64,000 bases of DNA from Fragilariopsis cylindrus CCMP1102 (taxonomy: Eukaryota > Bacillariophyta > Bacillariophyceae > Bacillariales > Bacillariaceae). Position numbers and translations under genes: made by a program. Shown one piece after another: positions 24,061 through 36,609 of the stretch; the first letter of the stretch is position 1, and every line of letters begins with the position of its first letter. The notes beneath the pieces are model-generated. The model saw nothing but the letters and a program-made list of their open reading frames with translations. It ran no database searches and was not told where the DNA came from. Where the stretch lies: positions 124,001 through 188,000 of the forward strand of contig FMBT01000340.1 of the NCBI GenBank assembly GCA_900095095.1, in the 5' to 3' direction.

Positions 24061-24499
24061 CCACGCTCTGATTTTTCTGTTTTTCCTGTACAATTCTACG
24101 TGTACTGGTAGGATTGTTGGTTCTTTTTCCAGATATTCATTTTTCATTTCCATATTATTGATTTCATTACAAATATTATTTTCATTACAAATCTTATCTT
24201 TACAAACTGATTCAGTTATTAATCGATTGAATTGATTGACAATGGCTTTCCTTTCGTTATTCAACTGGACAATGGTATTGTTCGCTGCTTGTTGTTCCTG
24301 TAGATCCTTTGTATGGGCTTCGACAAAGCAGTAGTTATGATTGTTATGGTTGATGTGGTGTGGTACGTCTTTTGATATCGTTTGTTGTTGTTTTTGTTTT
24401 GATACTTTGTTGATGATTATATTCCCCTTATTCTATTATCTGATGGTGACGATGGTATATGTGGTGTTTTCTTGCGTACAGGCTGTTCCGATCTCTCGG

Positions 24500-27400
24500 G
24501 ACAGCATGTTTGTCACTCTTCCTCTTCGTCGTCCTTAGTCCATTCCTCACACTCTTCTCTTATTGCCTCGTCTGATGCATAGGTTGGGAGTGATCTCATG
24601 ACCCTGTTGATCATTACTGGACGATTTGATTTGTAATACTTATCTGCATTGGTATCGTAAGTTTCCTTATTTGTTGTTGCGAATTTTGTTGCGTGTGATA
24701 TTTGAGCTCCGATTCTGCATATCTGATCACCTATACTATGTCCTGCCATCTTACAACATGCACATTGTTTCTTGTTGCGTAGGGAGTATCTTGGGTTCCC
24801 TTCCTTCGAGTATCCATTCTCTTTTGGTTTTCCATCGAATGCGTTGATCGACAAGGTGTTGATCTTGTTATTAGATGTGTTGGGGTAATCTGCAAATAGG
24901 TCTGCCAGACCTGTTGTCTTCCAAGTGTTGGGGAGGGGTTTATTTGGATGTGTGAGGATCCATTGGTTGAAGTCTCCGCTCAATTTCGTCGCAATTGACG
25001 TATTGTAAGATTGAAGTGCTTGATGGAGCATTTCTTGTGATTGTTGAACTTCCGAGTATATGGTGTTATGCCTCATTTCATGAGTTGCTACCGATGTTTG
25101 TAGTTCTACTACATATGCACTTGGGGTCATTGTTTTGCTCCAGGTTGGTCCCCATCCTTGTGTGGTAGGTTTCATGAACGCACATGTCCTTCTCATGATG
25201 GCATATAGTGCTCCGTACCCATTGCGTTCCTCATCGAATGGACTGATTATGTCCAGCATCGCCAGGTTTGTAATTGGTATAATGACCTTAAGTCTTCTCA
25301 TGATTGCATGGCTGATGGTGGAGATGGTATTATCCGTTTCATTGTGCATTGGTGGTAGGCATGATCCTGTCGGTGATAGGTGCTTTAGTTTGGTGAGTGG
25401 GTATGTCTCTATGAGGCAGTCATCATACATCTCGTTGTACAGTTGTTTTGCTTGATCCATCGTTACTATCGTCTTTGCTGGGATACAATGTTTGTGCATT
25501 TGCATGGTGCCAAACCTTGTTATCGATTTTGAGATGTGTCCCAATCTCTTAGTCTCTGCCAGCGCTGCTTCCTCTGCCTGTCGGGCTTTTCGTGCTGCTT
25601 GATCTTGTTGAAATCTTTGTTTGCCCCTGGAAATAGACCGGTATACGTTCCTGTATCTCCTGTCCCTGTATCCTCTCACTCATTTTCTCGTTGTACGATT
25701 TCTCTTCCTCTACTGTTGGGTCCTCCGTGTCGGTTGTGCTTGGCATTTCCTTTCCTATGTTGGTTTGTGTCCAATCTGTTGCTTTGTCTACGTTGGTATG
25801 CATCCACTCCGTCGCGATTCGATCCACTTCTCTCTCAAGATTGTTGGTGATATCTCCTACATTGGTATTCATCCATTTCGTCGCAATTCCATCGATTTCT
25901 CCCTCAAGTTGGCCTGTGATATGTCCTATATCCGATACTGAGGATGCTACCCCTCTGATATAATGGTCGATTGTATCATTGTCTTTGAAAAAATCCTGTG
26001 TAAATTCCATCAGCGAATCTGACATTTCTTGTGGGAATGTCTTGATGTAGGCTTTGATTTGGTTCTGGATGATCTGTCGAAAATCGGGTCCGTCGACTAG
26101 GGATGTTATTGCTGCCTTCGATTGGTTTTCTATCATTGATAATGTAATGACCAAGTCATCCGTTGCTTTCTTGGTGAACTCTGCTAGTTCTGTCTTGGTT
26201 GCTATGGATTGTGTTCGGTTTTCCACGATGATATTCTTCCGGCTTTCCCTATTTATCGACTGTGCCATGTCGCTCAATCCAAGGGTGGTGCTATCCCTCG
26301 CTGATTTGATTTGTGCTATGGCATCTTTCAGTGCTGTTTTGATTCTCGTTGGATCTAGTTCCTCTGGGGACCATTGGAGATCTTGTGCTAAGGCATCCTT
26401 GTGGTTTTGGAGATCTTGTACTAGTGCATCCGTGTGGTCAGTTAACTTCTGTGCTAGTTTCTTTGCACCCAATCGCATGGCTACTGCTTCTCCTGCCGTT
26501 AGTTGTCTGGATGTTGTTATGAGTTGCATGGCTACTTGTGCTGCTTCCAGATGATCTGCAAGAACTGATGTGGCCGTATCCACTTCTGCAATTGTTGTGG
26601 TTGCTTCATCGATTCGGTTTGTGACTTCATCTATCTTTGAGGTGAGTTCCAAAAGTTTTGATTCAGCATCTTGTAACATCATTTTTGTTATTCTCATTTG
26701 ATTACCCGCACTCTCTTCCATTCGCATCATTCGGGTGATGGAATCAAGGTGTTCTTGGGTGTTTCTTACTTCCATTTCCTTGTATCTCACTTCCATCTTT
26801 CTATTCATCATTTCTTCCATCCTCTTATCGATCATATCTTCTAAGTCTATGCTACTACGGGATCCAAGTCTACTACTATCGTTGTTGCTATCCGTTCCAA
26901 GTACACTGGGGGTGTGGTTACTATCATTTAGTACCTCACTTTTGGTCTCCTCTTGTACTTGTAAGTATTCCTCTTCCTGTTGTTCTAGTCTATCGATTGT
27001 ATCATCCATTTCTTCCTTTGTATCATCCATTTCTTCCTTTACCGTATCATCATCTAATTCCTCTTCCTTCTCTACTTCTGATTCTTCTGCTTCCGAATCG
27101 AATAGTGATGATATGTTTTGCACTTCTTTTGGCAGTTTCTGTGGTGACTTCGAATTTGCCAGGCGCTGCTTTGCTTTGTATCGAGAGGTGTTTCTTCCAT
27201 CTCTTTCTCTTGCTCGCTTGGCTCTCTGCTTGGCTTGCTTCACTGTCCATGCACTTCCGGTGTCGCTGGAGTCAAGTTCAGTTTCCTCTGCTAATTCCTT
27301 CAAAAGTTGTATCTGTGGTGGTGATTCAACGATTCGAGGTGCTTTACCTCTTCTCTCATACTGTGGCTCCGATTGATGTAGGATAGTATGAAGTGGTTGG

Positions 27401-27800
27401 GCGTAGTGGTATCTGCTTCTTGGCGTCCATGTCGGGGGGGTCCATGCATGTTGTGTGCTAAACATTTGCTTTATCAAGTTTTCGATGGCGATATACTTTT
27501 GGTCTACATCCATCTCTTCATCATGTAATGTGACAAGGTGTGCATGGTGATCCGATTCTTCATACCTTGTCATTGGCATGAAGGGTTTTATCTTGTATGG
27601 GTCATCCTTGTAGGGATTGCTGTCGTTCAGAGGAAAAACTAGCTTTAGTGCTTCGATCTCCTCCTCTTTGATTCCATCATAGGGGATGAAATCTGTAGGT
27701 ATTGTCCTACCACCCCTCGGTGGTGACATTGGCATTGTGTCCAATGTACTTGTCTGCATCTTACCTGACTTTCTTGAGTTCTTCTTCGCCATGGTACAAG
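24500..27800 (-). other. Copia gag region
   Basis: The first part encodes a Lys/Glu-rich, strongly coiled-coil protein, and the later part a capsid-like region ending with a CCHC-type cluster (CACCKMAGHSIGDQICR). The two overlap in different frames. An extended coiled-coil gag is unusual in length for copia elements, but I would call the whole region gag. Confidence 0.7.
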
Positions 27801-28043
27801 TGTTGTAGAAATTTGTTGTGCTTTTATTTATTATTTAAGCGATTTTTGCAATTTTAATTCAACGCACGCGCTGTTTTGTATGCTTTTGGTACAGTTTTTA
27901 CGTGCACGAAACTTGTTTCGTAAGAATCTATCACCGATGTTGCTAATATCGATGTTACGTCGTTGTTGCTAATAACGAAACCCTGTTTTAACTTTAATTA
28001 TATTATCTTTTAACAGTGATAAAAGATATATGTTCTCATAACC

Positions 28044-28259
28044 TGTAAATGTATCTAGCTACCTAAGTTCACTAGACTGAAGACCTTCTATGCTATTAAC
28101 GTATGTAAATAGTGTTTATTAGAAGAGTGAGCTTAGTTGCTCTCTATGATCGGCTATATCTACTCGTGGTCTGTGTGTGGTCTGACCCTGGTCGGTCATA
28201 TCACTCATATGGTCTGTCCTGGTCAGTCATTCCATAGTGACACTCGCCTTACGCCTACA
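28044..28259 (-). repeat. 5' LTR of the copia element
   Basis: 216 bp, nearly identical to 18757-18974 and in the same orientation. For an element on the minus strand this is the promoter-bearing LTR. Confidence 0.93.
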
Positions 28260-29984
28260 AATAGAAATAGAATTTCTTCCAGAAAATTTGGTTGTATTAC
28301 ATCATCACCATACGAGTTCAATTTTAAAATAGAAGAAATGCTTACTACTCTGCCATGCCAGTTGCCAAAAACTTCAAAAGTGGATTGTGATACAACTCTA
28401 AATGTTGGCAGTGTATCTCCACTGGATACACAATGAGGAGCAGCAAGTAGTATTAGTGTACAAAAGCTTACACTGAACAACAACACATCTACAAGTGCAA
28501 ATTAAACTAATGATATGTGGGGCTTTGCAAGTGCAAATTGCAAAATAACAACATGTGGCACACTTTGACTATAAAACGTATATATATATGTATTTGAGCT
28601 CCTTGTACAACTACAAAGCTCTGCTCATGTTTTAATTATCAGGGCAGTATAGTAGTAATAATGGATATTATGTAGTTCAAGAATAAGATTTTTTCATTAT
28701 GCTTGTGATTTCAGATTGATTTCCCTCGTGTAATGCATACTGTGTGCATGTAATTAATTGGAAATCTTACACTAAACTGTTTACTACTGACATGGCCTTA
28801 TATGCTACAATTTCGGCACGTCTTCATCTTCATACGGATTTTTCTGAAGCTGTGAGACAAATTAAGCAAAGATGGGGCAACTGCTCAGCAGGCAGATTTG
28901 GCCCTTAAAAATGTAGTATGATATATATTGTTATTATCCAATTTTGTTGTTGACAATATTTATATTGTATCTTGAGGCTACCATAATCTCTGACTGTTAG
29001 AGTATTCATACTGCAATAACATTAAGCTCTATTTGTATGAGTGTAGTCATTGATCCCAACAAAAAGTAAGGCACCTATCTCTTTGTAATATTAGTTACCT
29101 GTTGGCTGAACTTAGTTGCTGCAATAATTCGACTTCTTCGACTACATTGTAGAATATAATCTAAGTACTGTATTTGATTTGGCTGACACGTGCAATAGAC
29201 ATCTTTTTTCGATAGTATTTGCGTTTTGGACCTTGCGACCTCGACGAAGTGCGCTGAGCGCGGGTTTTATTGGAAGCAATTAAAAGTATCAACACGCACA
29301 CAGCCACGAGTCTCTCGAAGATTCATTTTTACTACACGTAGTAGCGCGCGTTAAAAAAAGTTAGGCAAGAACAACTATCAAAAAACATAATGTAACTGCC
29401 GACGACGAGGTTTTGTGTACTGGAATTGTATTATTTGATTATTTGGCCAAAAACAACACATCCTATCCTCCATCGCCAGATAAACAGCAGAAGACTGACT
29501 CCATCCGTTTACCTTCAAGCTAGCTTGGTTCCTTTGCTTTATAATATAAACCCTGTCTGCTGTCTTTGGCGAATGAATCAATCGAATTACATCGTTAATA
29601 TTCCATATTGCAATATACATACATCGACGAACGGGTAGTTAGTAAAAGCGTGAATCAATCGTCTCTTTTGAACACTCTTCCCAACGCACACACACCGAGT
29701 TACCCTATTATTTTCAATCCATTTATCATTAAATTGGTTCGGTATTAATATTATATTAGAGACATACATACACGTGCGTAAAGATTTATTCTTTCTTTAA
29801 GAAGTTCTATTCGAGAAGAAATAAGAGGGTTGGTGCATGCGTACCGTATATCCTAGTTAGTTTGAGTACTACTGTAGGAGATACGATCCAATCTTTTGTT
29901 ACCGTCGGCGGCACAAACAAAATCCACAAATTAGACGAGAAATTATTACTACACGAATATACAATTTATAGAATATCATAAAAG
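28260..29984. other. Intergenic region, no supported gene
   Basis: Only short open frames without domains. GCGCTGAGCGCGGG at about 29251-29264 and GTAGTAGCGCGCG at 29338-29350 are local GC-rich patches in an AT-rich background, perhaps promoter elements of the downstream gene. Confidence 0.4.
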
Positions 29985-31381
29985 ATGAATGAAACATTTC
30001 AAAGTTTGTTTGAGAATGTTTGTCGATGCTTTGGACATACGACGGCTACCAATGGACAACAGCCGGGAGGAAGTATAGGAGAGAGCGCATTACCTAGAAT
30101 TACACCCAATGATACTAGAAATAATAACGGCAACAATAATAATAATAATAATAATACTGATGATCAACATCAACAACCGGTGATAACACAAGTAAATTCA
30201 CATGCTTCTTCTGTTTCGGGGAAAATTAGAACGAATAAGTTAGAACTGAATGATCAACAATACGATGAATTATTCGTTACAGCGAAACAACAACATCAGC
30301 AGCGATCAACAAAAGCCTCCTCATCCTCATTATTATCAAAAATACCACCAAGACAACCGCAAGGCAATATAATAATAATAACGACAACAACCACAACAGC
30401 AGGGGTGGTGACAATGAAACCGCACAAGCGGTGGCACAAGCAAAGATAGCTGCTAATCCAAATAGGTATCGTCCAAAACGAAAACGTTCTGCTCAAACAC
30501 GAGAAGAAATATTCCGTAATAAAAATAAACAACAACAGCAACAACAACATACTGCTGCTAACAATAATGGTGGTGGTCAATCATCCTCTGTGCGTACTGG
30601 ACATGGTTGTGGTGTGGGTAATAATAATAATAATACACCACAATCCGATTTTTCACGATTACTGAATCCATCATTAGCGTTGTGTTTTGCATCACCGATT
30701 CGTGGTACAGAAGATAATATGGATAATAATGAACACGAAGATGTACGGAGTGTGGATGCGTCCGATACGGCAACATTGAATACGAATGGTGAAGATACGA
30801 TTACCTCCACCTTATATTTTGATTCGAAGTATGCACATATACAAGAAACACGTCCACCAATGCCCTTATTTAATCAATTTAAATTAGGTCACACAGCTCA
30901 GGATGAGATACGGACCATCATGGCCACTGATTCACATTCCAGTGTCCGGATGGTGGAAATTATGCATCAGAATGATCAACAGCAGCAACAGCAACAGCAT
31001 CAACAGCATCAAATGCCTGTAGTAAAGCAAAGGGCAGTAGGAAAGAATGAATCAAGTATGAATGTAGAAGAGCAGAAACAACAAGGTAGAGTTGAAGGAA
31101 GGAGTAATAAAGATTGGGGTCGTAGTAGTCCTAATAGGGTATCAGTGAATAACCATAACAACAATAGCAACCAAAGGACTGCATCAACAACAACAACATC
31201 ATTATCACAATCCTCATCACATTCGTTACGAAAGAAAGATACAATAACTACTCATAATCATGGTAGTATTGACCCGCCAGATGAAGAAATGGAAGATGCT
31301 GTTCCGGATGTGAAGGCTGTATCAAGTTCCACAGATTCATCGAGATTATCGAATACCGCAACACGGCACACTTCTCTGTAA
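29985..31381 (+). CDS. Gln/Asn-rich hypothetical protein with one frame change
   Basis: I do not recognise this protein. It starts MNETFQSLFENVCRCFGH, has Asn and Gln runs, a basic segment RYRPKRKRSAQTREE that could be a nuclear localisation signal, then DFSRLLNPSLALCFASPIRG and TSTLYFDSKYAHIQETRPPM followed by PLFNQFKLG. These last blocks are the least repetitive and probably the conserved core. The reading frame changes by one base at about 30366-30372, inside an (AAT)n run; the Asn-rich and basic coding continues in the next frame with corrected length about 465 residues. That fits a microsatellite slip or consensus error rather than two genes. The C-terminal 150 residues are Ser/Thr/Asn-rich. 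Confidence 0.6.
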
Positions 31382-31932
31382 AGTAGGGGTAACATATGTG
31401 TGGAATGATGGCGCATCATTGGAATAGTATCGATAACCTCAATACTACTTACTTTGCATTTCTAACTACAATAAAATATATAATAAAATAACCAATCACA
31501 CAACCCAACTTTTACACACATACATACAGCTTTTGTTTGACTAATCTGCTGCAATAATTTAGTGTAAAATTGTAACTATTCGTGACTACGTACTTCCTCC
31601 GTGCAACGCTTGTTTCGTACGCGCTATCGGTTGAAAATTTAGCTTGTACTGTAATTAAACGTTCAACGACGAAATTTGCAAGGAGGATGAGGGAAACTTG
31701 TGACTTTAACCCTTTATTTTTTGTGAGTAGATATTAATAATATTTTAAGGTTTAGTGTTCTTTCTTTACAAAGCGCTAATTTTCAAGCGATAGCGCGTAC
31801 GAAACCAGCGTTGCACGGAGGAAGTATTGGTAATTTTGCAAGTAAAGGCAATATTTAGTCAGTCCCTTGTAGCTAGAAAGACCAATTTTTAATTTTATAA
31901 AATGGTGACTTTTTTTAATCACTTTTACGTAG
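31381..31932. other. 3' flank and MITE-bearing gap
   Basis: No gene. It contains the Stowaway-like MITE listed next; the rest is AT-rich. Confidence 0.5.
31593..31824. mobile_element. Stowaway-like MITE, copy A (232 bp)
   Basis: Terminal inverted repeats CTTCCTCCGTGCAACGCT and CGTTGCACGGAGGAAG are flanked by TA on both sides (31591-31592 and 31825-31826), the target duplication of Tc1/mariner elements. The CTTCCTCCGT end resembles the plant Stowaway terminus CTCCCTCCGT. The interior has no coding capacity. A second copy lies inverted at 42537-42756. Confidence 0.85.
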
Positions 31933-33213
31933 TTTAAAAATCGCCACGAAATCTCACACGACCTCACTCACTCTACTACTACGACACATGATTCCAATAG
32001 TTTTAGCGAAGCCGAGACAGAAGCTAAGCGAAAGCTACCGTCGTCGTCGTCGTCGGAGAAGTTAGAGGAAAAGGATGAAACGGAAAGAATTCCACTTACC
32101 GTGTTGTCGCTCAAATGGAGTTTTACCACCAATACCAGAACGCCCACGACAAACCAGCCTACGAACAATACCTGAAACGAAAAGTTGTTCAGTAGATGTA
32201 TTGTGCGTCCAAGAAGATTTGTGGCAGTGTAGCGACGCGTTTCTGAAACCCACCAAGCCATTCGATGGTTTTAAGCGTATCGTGTCCAGTTTTGAACAGC
32301 AAGCCGCCCACGATCGATTGCGAAAGGAAAACGGTGATTTTCTGAACTACGACGACAGTTTTACGTCAACGTTGGGGAACTCAATTTACGTGAAGAGTGA
32401 GTTATTGGACAACAAAAAATGATAATAATAATCCTCATGGTGGTTGGACAGTGATAGACCAAACGGTTCTCCAAATATCCTCTGACCTTGTTCTGCCCAA
32501 CGGAACCATGTTGGGGTACCGGTGTGTTGTTGGTGCCATACTGGAGTCCCAGGGTGGGAGATTGACAAGCCGGTGCAAATCCTGTGCACACACTTGTCTG
32601 GTGGGCGCTTCGAAGACAAGTATATGGAGGAACCCCGGATGAGGGGAGAAAGGGCGCGCCAGATGCAACACTGTTTAGATCAACAGGATCCTAGTGCCTA
32701 CAATGTATTGGCCGGAGATTTCAATTCTTCCGCCACGAGAACGAAAGCCATGGATGGGTATTGGCAGCTGCTCACACACAACAAACCGAGCAGACAAAGC
32801 AACTTTCGTTCACAGACTTTTACTCGTACATGATGGCACCCTTTACTTCTCTAGCCTGCAGTAGTAGCAATGACAAGAATGATAATAAGGATTGGCATCT
32901 GTTGTACGAGACACTCGACGGACCGACGTCCCGATTTGGTCACGTGATTGATTATTTTGTCGTGTCCTCACAACTATTGGGCGTACCAAGATCGATAAAA
33001 AGAGTGCGAATGATTAAAGAGTACATGGAGTGGGTGACACCCTCGGCCGATAAAGACTTCTTACATCAACATAATAACTCAGATACAACAACCTTGTACT
33101 CAACCTCGGACTCAACTACTGAATCATTGAAAGAATCGATTACGGACCACAACGGCGTCCAGGTGACGTTTTTCCTGCCAACAGGGAAAGAAACGTATTC
33201 GTCGACATTTTAG
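31933..33213 (+). CDS. Endonuclease/exonuclease/phosphatase-fold protein with several frame changes
   Basis: The DNase I-like (EEP) fold hydrolyses phosphodiesters in nucleic acids, sphingolipids or phosphoinositides. In order along this stretch I see IPLTVLSL, VDVLCVQEDLW (metal-binding Glu), a STLGNSIYVKSELL strand, THLSGGRFEDKY, VLAGDFNSS (the GDFN motif), SRFGHVIDYFVVS and ESITDHNGVQVTF (the final DH pair). All catalytic motifs are present and in the right order, but they fall in more than one frame: single-base changes are inferred near 32113-32115 (A run), 32415-32420 (A6), about 32555 (G run) and about 32797 (A run). Each is in a homopolymer. I find no in-frame ATG upstream of the first motif, so the 5' end is uncertain and may be in another exon. 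Substrate cannot be told. Confidence 0.7.
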
Positions 33214-34739
33214 AAGAAAAAATACACAGCCTGTTAATTGTTCTATCAGTGTTAGTCGTAGTCATAGAAGTAGGAACACCTGCCGGGAAAGATACTCTGT
33301 AATGGGACAGCAACTTTCAGAGTGCGACAAAATACTGGCTCTTAAAAAAGGTAAACCGATGACCCGAGTCTTCTCTTTTAAACAATTACACTTCTTCCGA
33401 TGGGAACGGAGAAGGATAATACATCAGTAGGAGAGGGACGAAAATGCTCTGCATTCGGATTCATTGTTGCAATCCAAGAAACTGTGGGATTTCTTTTTCT
33501 CATTGTCCCATTCCCTGATTGAATCTGGAGTCGAAATGATCCAATGGTGTTTTCTGGCAAAAAAAGACTCTACAACGCCAGCCTATTCTTGATCCTATCT
33601 GGGGCTCGATCTTAATCGAGATATTATAATGGACAGGTTGTAATCGTTAGCTAAACTTCCCTATTTCTCTCTTCAAGTTTTTGTTATTAGCTACGTAGAT
33701 TACCGATGCAAGGGCGGTCGTTTGTGTCTAGCTAGGGAGGAACTTGTTGTTTTTCTATTTAAACCTCTACGATTCTCATCTCTTATATAATTGAAAAAGT
33801 CTGTGAATCATGTCATGTGTTACTAACTTAGACAATTGAAAAAGATGAGGGGATTGTATCTATCTGCCTCATATTATTCTATAAAGTACACATTTTCATT
33901 AGTCACACTTGAAAGACTGCAATCAGGCCTTTATTCATTCACTTGAAGGACCATAACACATGTATCTCATCTGCCTTAATTGAGTATTATATTTATGAAT
34001 ACTGCAGTAGTACATTTTAATAGAGGCGAGAACGCCATATATATATATTTACAAGAGATCAAAGATGTTTGAATAAGGATTTATAGCTACATATGAATAT
34101 ATGGATTGAATGAATGTTCTTTCAGTATACCTCGTACAACACCTCTCTGCTTTTTCCAGCAGATATCTATGAGAAAAAGAGAATGAGGTATGTACTGTAA
34201 TATGCAGGAAGTATACGGACTGATTTAGTTGATGTAGAATATAGTATTCAGAGTTGTAGATACAACATGTTCATAAAGTAAGACCTCAGTAGCTGATGTG
34301 TTGTGTAGGATTGTTGATAAATGCATTATCTAATAGGCTATGTTTGTAGGCAATTGGTCATTGTAGTGTGTTAAAGTGTTGTTATTTTAGTTGTGACCTA
34401 TACATTACTAACCATTAATCCGTCCTAACGACCAATTACCAGCCATTAATCTGTCTATATGAACGTGGTATGACGTCAGACAGCCTTAACTCATATTTGT
34501 CACTGTTATACACAATACGGTATTGGTGGCAAAAGCATGGTTTGCAAATAACCTATCTTACTACTAGATACGACTAGTACTACTAGAGCTAGGTGTAGGT
34601 AGATTAGAATCTAGAAGCTAGCTCGCTTGCGGACAGACGCGAGGCGGCCGGCGCGACTGAGCACCAACCGCCCCGCACAACAAAATTCAATCAGACAGGG
34701 AACTTTTTAGAAACAAGAATATAAATAGGATAATATGAT
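33214..34739. other. Intergenic region, no supported gene
   Basis: AT-rich, with (AT)n near 34037-34049. CTAG words cluster at 34563-34622 next to a GC-rich patch, GCTTGCGGACAGACGCGAGG (34625-34644), about 100 bp before the next start codon; this is the probable promoter of the gene at 34740. Confidence 0.45.
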
Positions 34740-36609
34740 ATGCCTACTGTGAAACGAGAGGATGTTATTGAGGCAGTCAGAGAATATGGATTAGCCTGGA
34801 CTACTCAAGACTCGAAGAGAATCGGTAGGCTGTTCACACAAAATGCCGTGTATGTGGAAAGAAGCTTTGATAAAAAAGCCACATTTCGTGGCCGCGATGC
34901 TATTCAAAAATACTGGACGTACCAGATCTGTGGCAAACAGAGCAATATTTCATTTCGCCATGTTGCATCCGAAATGGTGAGGGATGCTGATAATCCGATT
35001 GCAGTTGTCAAGTGGATGGCAGAGTTCGACAATCGCAGGGAAAATCGTGGTGCAGATAAAACCAATAAAAGGGTGAAATTTTGCCAAATGGCAAAGCTGA
35101 TTTTTGAGGTGGAGGAGGGAAAAGAAAAAACAATGAAGATATCTTATTTGGAAGAGTATGCTCAAGGGATGCTTGGGAAAAACTGTCAGTGGCCTGGAAT
35201 AGATGCGTCTGTGTCGGATAACGATCTGTGGGATAGAATACGTTTCGACCCACCCAAACCCCCTCCGGTCGTTGCTTGTGAAATCTGTGGCGAATCATTC
35301 CCATCAAGGACAAAGCTGTTTGCGCACATCAGAAATACTGGAAAAATATTATGAAGCAGAATCTGGTAGATACATCTGTGTGCCAAATTCAGAGGCGACG
35401 AAAAAGAAGCGTTTGGAGACAGTTTTGGTATGTTTCAGCTTAAGCTACACGTGTAGAGATCCAGAAAGACGATTAATTTGTGCATGGGATGATATTATAA
35501 GCAGCGCAGCTACCGCTATGAATTCCACTGATGATACTACTCAAAGTATCGATGATTCTCGTGCTTTGTTGACTTTGACCTGGGCAGTTCCACTATCGTT
35601 GAGTTCGGCTGCTATAATAAATGTAGTAACTATGAAGTTACCAAGAATCCTCGTGGAACAAATAAAAATTGAATCTTTACCAGACGCTTTGAACAAAGTT
35701 TTGACGGGTTGCATTGTGAATACAAAAACTCCGCCTGAGGAATCCTCATTGGCATGCCTGAGTCTTGACGATGCGAATGTCGAAACAGAAAGGGACATGA
35801 TGATAGTTCACACTGCAGGTCTTGTCCAACGGCCGTGTGTACCAGAGCGTCGTGAATTTGAAACCTATGCTGCTTTTATTCCATGGGCAATATTGAAATC
35901 TCAAACAAATGCCCAATCAGTACCGGTAGAGGTGGCAGGCAAGAGTGATGACGACGTCCTTGAGCAAGATGAAGCAATCCCTCCTAAGCTATGGCGAAGA
36001 CCAATTGAAGAAACGAGTGCCTTTAAGTTTGTCGACGCTGATGCGAGTAGACGTGTAAAACGTGCTGCACGGCTCATGAAGAACGGTGACCAGGAGATAT
36101 ATGCGAGCAGTAGTCAAGGCCCAAGCTTGATAAATGCAGTTCCCACGTTGAAAATCAAAGTTCGCACGAGTACTATGGAAGAACCTATGCATCATTGTTG
36201 CAAAATATCCATCTCTGTGCGGCAACCGTTGCCTGGTTATGTGGAAAGGCTCCTTGCTTTGCTTGTTGCTTATGCTCGTTCTGAAATGAGAGAAGATGCA
36301 TTTATTGCCGCAACGAAGAATAGATCCATGATTGAAGTTGTTCAGAAATCCTCCAATGTGTGTCCATTCCACATTGCTCCCTTTCCTACTGCCTTAGTCC
36401 TCATGTTAGAACCTGCACTAACCAGGTTTGAAAATAAAACGAAGTTGAAATTGTGTCAAAATGGAAAAAACACATACACTGAAATGTCCACCAGCATGAA
36501 GCGAAGTATTGATAAGGCTCAGGATATGATAATGACTATTTTTCATGGCAGGGAGCATTTAATGAAGCGATGGATGTCAGCAAGACAACTCATTCCAAGG
36601 CACTCCTAA
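34740..36609 (+). CDS. SnoaL/NTF2-like + C2H2 zinc finger protein with a possible degenerate pseudouridine-synthase-like region
   Basis: Residues about 1-150 look like a SnoaL/NTF2-type domain: VREYGLAWTTQDSKRIGRLF, NAVYVERSF, FRGRDAIQKYW, VKWMAEFDNRR. Near residue 180 is CEICGESFPSRTKLFAHIR, a C2H2 finger missing or displacing its final ligand. The frame then shifts by one at an A5 run (about 35340-35345), and the protein goes on to about 622 residues in total. The C-terminal part has NVVTMKLP, LPDALNKVL and, later, PGYVERLLALLVAYAR...APFPTALVLMLEPALTRFE, which I find reminiscent of the TruA/PUS1 pseudouridine synthase C-terminal end. The catalytic RTDKGVHA-type motif is not visible. The SnoaL and finger calls are reasonable, the PUS resemblance is a weak inference. 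Function unknown. Confidence 0.6.

Larger units (their letters stand above)
18757..28259 (-). mobile_element. Ty1/copia LTR retrotransposon (CoDi-like), nearly whole
   Basis: About 9.5 kb bounded by two direct LTRs of 216-218 bp with TG...CA ends. In element orientation the order is 5' LTR, a GGTTATGAGAAC primer-binding-like site directly inside the LTR, gag, protease, integrase, reverse transcriptase, RNase H, a purine-rich GTGTGGGGAAG tract and the 3' LTR. Integrase before reverse transcriptase marks Ty1/copia, and diatom copia elements are known as CoDi. The LTRs differ at roughly 3-4 percent of positions, so insertion is fairly recent but not new. Coding capacity is mostly open with about three or four frame changes, some of which may be frame changes the family uses in translation. 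I see no matching target-site duplication: the flanks are GGGGT on the left and AATAG on the right. Confidence 0.93.

Noticed and set aside
20491-24071. Plus-strand frames inside pol
   Set aside because: Shadows opposite the copia pol region; no domains.
25536-27386. Ser-rich plus-strand frames
   Set aside because: Antisense shadows of the gag coding region of the copia element.
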